The position numbers were made by a program, and so were the translations under genes. A stretch of 64,000 bases of DNA from Betaproteobacteria bacterium (GTDB lineage: Bacteria; Pseudomonadota; Gammaproteobacteria; Burkholderiales; JAEUOS01): contig JAQGMJ010000030.1 in assembly GCA_028292405.1 (NCBI GenBank), forward strand, positions 160,039 through 224,038, read 5' to 3'. The first letter of the stretch is position 1, and each line of letters starts with the position of its first letter. A model generated the notes under the pieces. It was not told where the DNA came from and made no database searches. It saw only the letters and a list, made by a program, of their open reading frames with translations. Positions 37,527 to 44,642 of this stretch are shown piece after piece.

Positions 37527-38929
37527 CAGAGCCCCACTGACCAGAGCCAATAACGCAGCCAGTTGATTGGGCGGTGGCTGATCGTCCACAACAGGCTTCT
37601 CGCGCCCACATCGATCTTTGCTATCCCCCGCAGGCCTGGTCGCAACGCGGTCGCGCCCTGATCGAGACTGGCTTCGATTTCGAAGTAGTTGCGCGCGTCG
37701 GCGGCAGTCGCCACCGGCACGATCCGGCTCACTTGCAGGTTGAATTGCTGGTCCGGTTCGGCTGCCAGTACCAGGCGCCCATGCTGGCCTTTTTTAATCG
37801 CGGCAATGTCGGTTTCGTCGACCTCGACGATGACCCGGAAGCTGTCACCCGGCGCGATAGTCAGCAGGGCTTCTCCGCGCTGCACGGGCGCGCCGAGGTT
37901 TTGCGACAGATCGCCCTTGATGACGATGCCGTCGAGCGGCGATTGGATTTGCGCCCGGTCGAGTTGCCCCTGCACCAGCGAAAGCATGGCTTGTGCCTCG
38001 CCGGCCTTTGCCTGATGAATCACCATCTGGGCCCGATCGGAGCGGGCCAAGGCGGCCTTGTAGGCGTCTTCGTGCTGGCGCAATTCGCTTTCGCGCCGCG
38101 CTTTTTCGAGTTGCAGGTCCTCGCTGGCCAATTCAGCCAATATCTGGCCTTCCTTCACGTGGTCTCCGGCACGCGCATTGGCCTGGCGCAGGAATCCGTC
38201 AGCGGGGGCAACGATCACGCGCTGAACCGAACCCTCCAGGCGCGCCGGCGCGCTTACCCGTGAAGGGAGCGGAATGAAGGCCAATGCCAGCAGGAGCACG
38301 GTGGCGACGGTCAGTTTCGGCGCAAGGTGACCCCGTGAAGCGAGCCGCGTAACAGCGGCCTGGCTCACGCAGGTGAGCCGGGCGACCCAGGACTTCTCGG
38401 CGTCGCGTTTCAAGCCAAGCAAGGGGCCGGCGAAACTGGAGGCGTCTTCCGCATTGGCCAATTCCCACTCTGCCATCGGTTTCGATCGTTCAATTGTCAG
38501 AATTCCGACAATCTCGCCTTGATGCATCAGCGGCAAGGAGTACACCGCGGTGACGCTGCCGCAAATCAAATTTTCGTGAGCAAGGGTGATGAAGGGAAAA
38601 GCGCCGGGCGGTGCCGGGTGGGCGATGACGGCGCGTTGATCAACGCACTCCTGCATGGCCAACTTGAGGATCCGCGCGGATTCGCTCTTGGGGTTGATCT
38701 CCCACCCGGCAGAGGTCGCGATCACCCGGACCGCCGGCCTCTCCTTCAGACCAAGACTGGTACGTTCGGCCTTGAACGCCTCTTTTGCTTCGGCGCAAAA
38801 AGCGGCAGCCGCATTGATCAGTTCCGCTTGGCTGAGAAATGCTGCGTGCAGACGTACGATCAGCGCCTCTGCCGTCGGATGATCCAGTTGGGTTGAGAAG
38901 GGCGCGGAAACGTCGGGCATGTCAAACAC
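37526..38929 (-). CDS. GAF-domain/HlyD-family fusion adaptor
   Basis: A 467-residue protein beginning with GTG at 38929, which has GGGAG 7 nt upstream; an ATG three codons later is possible. Residues about 35-175 look like a cytoplasmic GAF-type sensor (CAEAKEAFKAERTSLGLKER, AVYSLPLMHQGEIVGILTIE). A TM helix follows near 212-230 (LTVATVLLLALAFIPLP), then a periplasmic HlyD adaptor: lipoyl half, coiled coil, second lipoyl half (IQSPLDGIVIKGDLSQNLG) and beta-barrel. It is the first gene of the export operon and overlaps the next by 1 nt. A cytoplasmic sensory domain on an adaptor suggests that export is gated by a small ligand or signal; the ligand is unknown. Confidence 0.82.
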   Translation of the reverse strand: MFDMPDVSAPFSTQLDHPTAEALIVRLHAAFLSQAELINAAAAFCAEAKEAFKAERTSLGLKERPAVRVIATSAGWEINPKSESARILKLAMQECVDQRAVIAHPAPPGAFPFITLAHENLICGSVTAVYSLPLMHQGEIVGILTIERSKPMAEWELANAEDASSFAGPLLGLKRDAEKSWVARLTCVSQAAVTRLASRGHLAPKLTVATVLLLALAFIPLPSRVSAPARLEGSVQRVIVAPADGFLRQANARAGDHVKEGQILAELASEDLQLEKARRESELRQHEDAYKAALARSDRAQMVIHQAKAGEAQAMLSLVQGQLDRAQIQSPLDGIVIKGDLSQNLGAPVQRGEALLTIAPGDSFRVIVEVDETDIAAIKKGQHGRLVLAAEPDQQFNLQVSRIVPVATAADARNYFEIEASLDQGATALRPGLRGIAKIDVGARSLLWTISHRPINWLRYWLWSVGL

Positions 38930-39319
38930 CGCGATCTCCCGCGCATGCGTTTGTCATTGCATTCCCGTCGCTCCCAGATGTGCGCACTTCTATCCCCCGT
39001 CATTCTTAGCAATCTCGCGCGTGGCGCGAAGCGCCGTGTAAGTTTTACTGAATATATATTCTTGTCTCGCAAGCCATTGTAAATTTTGCTCACTTCGTTC
39101 CTGGCCCTTGGTTGCGAAATGCCCGTCACTGGTAGAAAGATTTACGATTAGGGCCTACTTCGCGTCAGTGCACGATCCCTTCCTCGCGCCCTCGCGGAAA
39201 GATGATCTGACCAGCGTTCATTGACGTACTTTATCTAATTTCCCTGTGGTGGATAAAATGAGTAAAAGCAACAAGTGGGCCGTGAGGAGACAACCTGCGC
39301 CTGCACTCCAAACGTGGGG
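38930..39319. other. Leader region of the export operon (no gene)
   Basis: No coding sequence seen. On the minus strand it holds the presumed promoter of the 38929-19295 operon. A TA-rich tract (around 39050-39060) could be a -10 region, and a short perfect hairpin GGCGC-GAA-GCGCC (39023-39035) lies in the presumed leader. No c-di-GMP riboswitch or clear factor-binding site was recognised. Confidence 0.35.
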
Positions 39320-40258
39320 TCAATCTGCGCTAACTTGCATTCGATTCCGGCCCTCTTTTTTCGCTTGATACAGAGCAATGTCGGCCCGTTCGATCAACGC
39401 TTCGGGCGAACAATCCGTCTTGGCTAACATCGTCGCTACTCCTTGGCTGATCGTAATCGACGGGGACACCTTCGATTGCGCGTGGGGAATTGCCAAGCCT
39501 ACCACCGAGGCTGAGAGCGCTGCGGCCACCTTGGCCGCCCCCACGGCCGTCGTATTGGGCAGGACTAGCACGAACTCTTCGCCGCCATACCGGGCGGGCA
39601 TGTCGCCGGCACGCTGGCAAGCGGACTGCAGGCATCCCGCGACGCGGCGAAGACATTCGTCACCGGCCTGGTGCCCATAGGCGTCGTTGAACAGCTTGAA
39701 GTAATCGATATCCATCAAAATTAGGGATAGCGGTTCGCCGGAGCGGGCCACGCGGCGTACTTCGGTGGCCAGGTAGGCGTCGAAGTAACGACGGTTCGCC
39801 AGGCCGGTCAGGCCGTCCTGGCGCGACAGCATTTCGAGTTGACGGTTGCTGGCGGCTAGTTCACGGGAAACCTCGAGCAGTCGCTTGCGTATCTGGTCCA
39901 AGCGACGCATGGCGCGGATCTTGGCAGCAAGCACGACGGGACTGACGGGTTTGACGAGGTAATCATCCCCGCCCGCTTCAATCGCCCGATCCAGATCGTG
40001 ATCGGCCTCCATCGAGCTGAGAAAAATAATCGGCATCCAGTCATCCTGGCTGACGGAACGCATGCGGCGGGCGGCCTCGTAACCGTCCATGACGGGCATG
40101 ATGACGTCGATCAGGACGAGGTCCGGTCGTTCGTCTTGCCATATCCGCACGGCTGTCTCGCCGTTTTCGGCTTCCGTCACTTGATGTTGCATCTTCTCCA
40201 GCTGTGCTCGCAAGCCAGCTCGAATCGTGACTGAATCGTCAACCACAAGAATTTTCAA
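39320..40258 (-). CDS. Response regulator diguanylate cyclase (REC-GGDEF)
   Basis: A 312-residue cytoplasmic regulator. REC covers residues 1-120 (VVDDSVTIR, phospho-Asp in LVLIDVIMP, Lys in YLVKPVS), followed by a short coiled coil and a GGDEF domain. The active site reads GGEEF, preceded five residues earlier by RAGD, which fits the RxxD inhibitory site; it should make c-di-GMP and be product-inhibited. The start is a TTG at 40258 with a GGGGGGA tract 5 nt upstream; no ATG alternative gives a complete REC. It lies 390 bp upstream of the export operon on the same strand, as an opposing partner to the EAL protein within it. Confidence 0.88.
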   Translation of the reverse strand: MKILVVDDSVTIRAGLRAQLEKMQHQVTEAENGETAVRIWQDERPDLVLIDVIMPVMDGYEAARRMRSVSQDDWMPIIFLSSMEADHDLDRAIEAGGDDYLVKPVSPVVLAAKIRAMRRLDQIRKRLLEVSRELAASNRQLEMLSRQDGLTGLANRRYFDAYLATEVRRVARSGEPLSLILMDIDYFKLFNDAYGHQAGDECLRRVAGCLQSACQRAGDMPARYGGEEFVLVLPNTTAVGAAKVAAALSASVVGLAIPHAQSKVSPSITISQGVATMLAKTDCSPEALIERADIALYQAKKEGRNRMQVSAD

Positions 40259-40367
40259 GTTTTCCCCCCGTGCGTCTCACGTCGAGGACGGATTTAACCG
40301 GCTCGCCTAGCGCTATGGTTAATTATCAGTTGTTGGATTCACTTACGGGAAAAAGTGCATCAAACAC

Positions 40368-40389
40368 TAGAGGATTTAACAATCCTCTA
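40368..40389. promoter_or_regulatory. Perfect 9-bp palindrome upstream of the REC-GGDEF gene
   Basis: TAGAGGATT-TAAC-AATCCTCTA, a perfect 9-bp inverted repeat with a 4-nt loop, about 110 nt before the TTG start of the cyclase gene. There is no T tract after the stem on either strand, so a terminator is less likely than an operator or an RNA hairpin in the leader. Function unknown. Confidence 0.4.
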
Positions 40390-40659
40390 CAAATCTGATT
40401 CAGGGAATCAACATCTCAGGCATTGGGCGCATTAGGCGCGGCAATTTCACCTCGAGACATGCAGGCATCCGACGACGATCTTGGAGGCGCGCGGAGAGCT
40501 TCTCTAAAAGGGCGGCGCATCAGGGAATAGGCTTCGAGCCACGGAAGAGTCCCTCTTTACCGGAAATTTTAGCGCCTGGCCAACAACTCCCCCAATTAGC
40601 GGTGAATCGCTGCGTCAAGTACCCGACGCCCGTCCTCACTCACTTTTCTCCTCTGGGGG

Positions 40660-40907
40660 CAGGCATGGTATAGCCATAAAGGATCCTCTAGGATTATGAG
40701 TTCGTCATAGCCCCAGCTGGCTCCGCCGGGCACCGCTGTTGCTATAGATATGTTTTTCAGCTTCCTCTGGGTACCCCCCGGGTGTTCTATAAACCCGGGA
40801 GGCGACTTCGGTTCGGTTTTGATCTGGGCCTTTTGGGGCCCCCTTCCGCGCTACGAGCGGATGCCCTTAGCTTTTGCGCTTTTTCACGCTAACCTTTGGG
40901 AGTCAAC
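40660..40907 (+). other. Structured intergenic region, possible leader RNA
   Basis: No gene. The plus strand holds several stable hairpins in a row: a 7-bp stem CCCGGGT with a 9-nt loop (40777-40799), a GC-rich GGGCC-TTTTGG-GGCCC hairpin (40826-40841) and a GCGCT-ACGA-GCGG element (about 40848-40859). It ends with TTTGGGAGTCAAC directly before an ATG at 40908. The layout resembles the leader of a regulated gene (riboswitch or attenuator), but no known riboswitch consensus was recognised. The downstream gene is broken, so the element may be a relic. Confidence 0.35.
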
Positions 40908-41020
40908 ATGATCGAATCTGGCATTTTGTATTCTTCGCCGTAGTCCTGCTATTTGCCAAGCTACCGGTTCAATGGCAGCTTCGGCTGCTGGGGCGACCGC
41001 TGCTGCTAGACCTATTGGTG
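40908..41020 (+). pseudogene. 5' fragment of an unidentified gene, probably a membrane protein
   Basis: The ATG at 40908 has GGGAG 6 nt upstream, but its frame stops after 11 codons (MIESGILYSSP). A one-base shift at about 40930 lets the frame continue as FFAVVLLFAKLPVQWQLRLL, a hydrophobic stretch, until about 41020, where the sequence becomes the antisense of a truncated SDR gene. Probably the 5' end of a membrane protein gene cut by a deletion. No family assigned. Confidence 0.3.
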
Positions 41021-41506
41021 GCCGGAGACGTCGACACGGCCGAAACGGGAGATCGCCGCGGCAGCGACGGCCGCAATATCTGCGGGATCGGTGATATCCG
41101 CCACAATCGGAATCGCCCTGCCACCGAGGCCTTGTGCCCGCTGTGCGACCTCACTTAATAGCCCCTCTCGGCGTCCTGCGATCACCATGTTGGCTCCGTG
41201 GCGCGCTAGTTGCAGGGCAACACCCTGGCCGAATCCGCTTGAAGCGCCGAAGAGAACATAGGTTTTCCCGCGGATCTGAGCGGCGTCCTCCTGCCGCAGC
41301 GGGCCGATCGCGCCACAGCCTCCCACCAGGCACAGTACAAGCATAAGAACGCAAAAAGCGAAAGCACGGACGTCGAAGAGCCATCTCTCGCAGGGGAAGC
41401 GCACGGGGTCGATGCCTGCCGGATACTTTGGCCGGCCTCCGAACGCGGGCGCATGTCCGCTTTGTGTCTCTTGTGAGCCGGCCCTGCTGGGATGGCGGAA
41501 GGTCAT
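41012..41506 (-). pseudogene. Truncated short-chain dehydrogenase/reductase
   Basis: About 164 codons from an ATG at 41506, which has a strong AAGGAGA site 6 nt upstream. The protein has a hydrophobic N-terminal segment (FCVLMLVLCLVGGC), then the SDR Rossmann opening KTYVLFGASSGFGQGVALQL with the GASSGxGxG motif, NMVIAGRRE and ADITDPADIAAV. It stops at RFGRVDVSGHQ, just where the NNAG motif should appear, so the catalytic Tyr-Lys region is lost. The break at about 41020 coincides with the end of the opposite-strand gene fragment, marking a deletion or recombination junction. Confidence 0.7.
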
Positions 41507-41650
41507 GGCATCTCCTTGGTGGGTTGGATGGTATCGTTGGCTTGCCACCAGGTCCCTTGCGTGATCCACAAAAGCCTTGTGCGAATAAGTGTCGCCATCT
41601 GAAAGCGGCGGCCTCGCAAGAGCGGAAACCGTCCATGCGAAACGGCGTAG

Positions 41651-41773
41651 CTATGCGAGGAGCGACGGCAGGCGCGCGACAGCAACGTATATCAGCCCCA
41701 CCAAGGCGACGAGGAAGCGGGCCGTTCGCATGTTGGCCTCTTGCAATTTGTTGTCCATCATCGTCTTTTGCAT
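41651..41773 (-). CDS. Small membrane protein downstream of ctaD (40 aa)
   Basis: A 40-residue ORF starting at ATG 41773 with AGGAGA 6-7 nt upstream, an excellent ribosome binding site. Sequence: a polar N-terminus (MQKTMMDNKLQEANMRTARF) followed by one hydrophobic helix (LVALVGLIYVAVARLPSLLA). It begins about 40 nt after the ctaD stop on the same strand and may be co-transcribed with it. No family recognised; a small oxidase-associated subunit is possible by position only. Confidence 0.55.
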   Translation of the reverse strand: MQKTMMDNKLQEANMRTARFLVALVGLIYVAVARLPSLLA

Positions 41774-41814
41774 AAACGTTCTCCTATGGCGATTTTCCTG
41801 GCGGGCGTGCGGCA

Positions 41815-43413
41815 TCACACTACCAACGGCGGGCTTTCGAAGGTGTGATAGGGGGCCGGTGAAGGCACGGACCACTCCAGGCCTTCAGCGCCCTCCCACG
41901 GCTTGGGTGCAGCCGCCGGTCCGCCCCGAATACACTTGAGAACGGCGGCCAGGAACACCAGCTGGCTCAGGCCGAAGCCGAATGCGCCGATGGTGGCGAC
42001 GGCGTTGAAGTCGGTGAATTGGGTGGCGTAGTCCGGAATGCGGCGCGGCATGCCGGCCAGGCCGAGAAAATGCATGGGGAAAAAAGCCACGTTGAAGAAA
42101 ATGACCGAGCACCAAAAGTGCGTCTTGCCCAGCCGTTCGTCGTACATGTGGCCCGTCCACTTTGGCAGCCAGTAGTAGGCGCCGGCGAACATGGCGAACA
42201 GTGAGCCGGCCACCAGTACGTAGTGAAAATGCGCCACTACATAGTAGGTGTCCTGCAGTTGTATGTCGATCGGGACTACGGCGAGGATCAGGCCGGTAAA
42301 CCCGCCAATGGTGAATACGAAGATAAAGCCAACGGCCCAGAGCATCGGCGTCTCGAAGGTCATCGATCCGCGCCACATGGTGGCCACCCAGTTGAACACC
42401 TTGACGCCGGTCGGCACGGCCACCAGCATGGTGCTGTACATGAAAAACAGCTGACCAGCCGCGGGCAGGCCCGTGGTGAACATATGATGTGCCCAGACGA
42501 TGAACGAGACGATGGCGATGGCCGAACCGGCATACACCATGGACGCGTAGCCGAACAGCGGCTTGCGTGAGAAGGCCGGAATGACCTGTGAAATGATTCC
42601 GAAGGCCGGCAGGATCATGATGTAGACCTCGGGATGGCCGAAAAACCAGAACACATGCTGAAACATGATCGGGTCGCCGCCGGCGGCGGCGTTGAAAAAC
42701 GAGGTGCCGAAATGGCGGTCGAACAGGAGCATGGTGACCGCGCCTGCCAGTACCGGCATGACGGCAATCAGCAGGTACGCGGTAATCAGCCACATCCACG
42801 CGAAAATCGGCATCTTCATAATCGACATGCCGGGCGCTCGCATGTTGAGGATGGTGACAATGATATTGATCGCACCCATGATTGAACTGGCGCCCATGAT
42901 ATGGATAGCCAGGATAGTGAAGTCCATACCGATGCCCATCTGCTCGGAAAGCGGCGGATACATGGTCCAGCCGGTCGCCGAGGCGCCCGCAGGGGCGAAG
43001 AAAGATCCGACCAGAAGGAGCGCGGCCGGGACCAGCATCCAGAAGGACCAGTTGTTCATTCGCGCAAACGCCATATCGGGCGCACCGAGCATCAGCGGCA
43101 GCATCCAGTTGGCAAAGCCGACAAAGGCCGGCATGATGGCGCCAAAGATCATGATCAGGCCATGCATGGTGATCAGCTGGTTGAAGAATTCCGGGTTGAC
43201 CAGCTGCAATCCGGGCTGGAACAATTCCGTCCGGATGGTAAGGGCAAGAATGCCCCCTACAAAAAACATGGTCAACGAAAAGAACAGGTAGAGAGTGCCG
43301 ATGTCCTTATGGTTGGTGGTGGTCAACCAGCGCGTCAGGCCTGCCGGCGGCCCATGATGCGCGGCGTGAGCATCACCCTCAAACGGTTTCGGGGTTAAGA
43401 CGGCATCGGACAT
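41815..43413 (-). CDS. ctaD: Cytochrome c oxidase subunit I (orphan)
   Basis: A 532-residue, 12-TM haem-copper oxidase subunit I. The start is ATG 43413 with AAGGAGGG about 6 nt upstream. Haem a and a3/CuB ligands are visible: MHGLIMIF (His84), HPEVYIMILPAFG with the His-Tyr cross-link pair, AHHMFTTG for the two further CuB histidines, and VVAHFHYVLVAG carrying the two haem ligands. The E-S/P-E-V-Y pattern and GHPEVY fit the A-family oxidases that pump protons via D and K channels. Subunits II and III and assembly genes are absent from this window, so it is a solitary subunit gene, divergent from the GMC dehydrogenase/cytochrome c operon. Confidence 0.93.
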   Translation of the reverse strand: MSDAVLTPKPFEGDAHAAHHGPPAGLTRWLTTTNHKDIGTLYLFFSLTMFFVGGILALTIRTELFQPGLQLVNPEFFNQLITMHGLIMIFGAIMPAFVGFANWMLPLMLGAPDMAFARMNNWSFWMLVPAALLLVGSFFAPAGASATGWTMYPPLSEQMGIGMDFTILAIHIMGASSIMGAINIIVTILNMRAPGMSIMKMPIFAWMWLITAYLLIAVMPVLAGAVTMLLFDRHFGTSFFNAAAGGDPIMFQHVFWFFGHPEVYIMILPAFGIISQVIPAFSRKPLFGYASMVYAGSAIAIVSFIVWAHHMFTTGLPAAGQLFFMYSTMLVAVPTGVKVFNWVATMWRGSMTFETPMLWAVGFIFVFTIGGFTGLILAVVPIDIQLQDTYYVVAHFHYVLVAGSLFAMFAGAYYWLPKWTGHMYDERLGKTHFWCSVIFFNVAFFPMHFLGLAGMPRRIPDYATQFTDFNAVATIGAFGFGLSQLVFLAAVLKCIRGGPAAAPKPWEGAEGLEWSVPSPAPYHTFESPPLVV

Positions 43414-43855
43414 CAGTCCCTCCTTGCGCTGTTGAATTGTCCGCCTTGAAGGCTGTCCATCCTTTGCGGCCTTAAATCTCAGGCACGCGTCTCCTTGGTG
43501 GCCCGTCACTTGAGCAATTGCAATGCCATCCCTTAGAAGGCAGTACGTTCCCATGGCTTGGCTGCTTGCGCAATTTCACAGGGCCTGCGCTGCCCCCTGA
43601 TTTGACTGAGCGACTTTTACAAACCGTTGTAAGACGGTTGTAGGGCGACTGCCTTTGCGTTGATGATGGACGCATCGCGAAAATCGATCGGCAAAGGGCC
43701 CCTCATCGGGATTCGGATCAGCTCTGTGCAACGTACAAGCTGTCGCTTGTTATGAGAGAACTCCATCGCCTACAAGGCGCGAGTAGCTCTTCTCTTTCGT
43801 AGTGCGGTACGTCACTTGCTTCCTTGGACCGACATATCACTCAATCGGAACCACG
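43414..43855. other. Divergent promoter region between ctaD and the GMC operon
   Basis: No gene seen. It must hold the promoters of ctaD (leftward) and of the dehydrogenase operon (rightward). An inverted repeat AACCGT-TGTAAG-ACGGTT lies at 43622-43639 and is a possible operator shared by the two. No confident -35/-10 pair was picked. Confidence 0.4.
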
Positions 43856-44641
43856 ATGAAGTCCATTTCACGCAGGAGATTTTTAAGCGCAGGTGGAATT
43901 GCCGCTGGCTCGATTGCGGTGGCCGGAAATCCAACAACCGCGCAGGCAGATCGACGTTCGGACATCGCGCAGACCGACCGCCATCGCGAGATGGGGTCCC
44001 AACCGGGGCCGGCAAACGGCCAGATGCGCTTCTTCAATCCGGGGGAGGCCGCCTTCGTGCGGGCTGCGGTTGCCCGCTTGATTCCCAGCGACGAATTGCC
44101 GGGGGCCATCGAGGCCGGCGTCGACCAATTCATCGACATTCAACTCGGCGGGGCCTGGGGCGCCGGTGAGCGCCTCTTTCGCGGTGGGCCCTGGCACCCA
44201 GGTTCTCCGTCACAGGGCTACCAATTGCCGTTCACCCCCGCGGAACTCTTTCGCAACGCCTTGCGGGCGATCGCCAGCGACGTTGAGCTAAAGGGTAAAG
44301 GGCCGTTCGAGCACTGGCATGCTAAAGACCAAGACGCATACCTGACGGAACTGCAAAAAGGGACGCGCGACCTGGGCGGGGTGCCTTCGAACGTTTTCTT
44401 CGAATCGCTCTGGGGGCTCACCGTGGAAGGGTTCCTGTGCGACCCAGTCTATGGTGGCAACCGCGGCATGGTCAGTTGGAAGATGATCGGCTTCCCGGGC
44501 GCCTATGCCAATTATTACCATCTGATCGATCAGCACGGCATCGCATTCACACGGGCGCCGATGAGCCTGGCGGACAACGGCCGCGGCGAGGTCATGCTTC
44601 ACCCAGACATCCCCGCTCAACCTATGGCGAAAGGTCAATGA
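43856..44641 (+). CDS. Gluconate 2-dehydrogenase subunit 3 family protein (Tat signal)
   Basis: A 261-residue small subunit of membrane-bound GMC-type sugar or polyol dehydrogenases. The N-terminus MKSISRRRFLSAGGIAAGS is a twin-arginine signal with a hydrophobic core. The body has RFFNPGEAAFVRAAVARLIP, LPGAIEAGVDQFIDIQLGG and YGGNRGMVSWKMIGFPGA, all typical of the family. The start is ATG 43856; an earlier in-frame ATG would add 18 residues ahead of the Tat motif. It ends 1 nt before the flavoprotein gene. It probably chaperones the flavoprotein through the Tat system and remains as a subunit. Confidence 0.88.
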   Translation: MKSISRRRFLSAGGIAAGSIAVAGNPTTAQADRRSDIAQTDRHREMGSQPGPANGQMRFFNPGEAAFVRAAVARLIPSDELPGAIEAGVDQFIDIQLGGAWGAGERLFRGGPWHPGSPSQGYQLPFTPAELFRNALRAIASDVELKGKGPFEHWHAKDQDAYLTELQKGTRDLGGVPSNVFFESLWGLTVEGFLCDPVYGGNRGMVSWKMIGFPGAYANYYHLIDQHGIAFTRAPMSLADNGRGEVMLHPDIPAQPMAKGQ

Positions 44642-44642
44642 C

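Noticed and set aside
40660-40907. Known riboswitch (yybP-ykoY, guanidine, M-box or c-di-GMP class)
   Set aside because: Hairpins are present, but I could not match any conserved core of these classes by eye, so no class was assigned.
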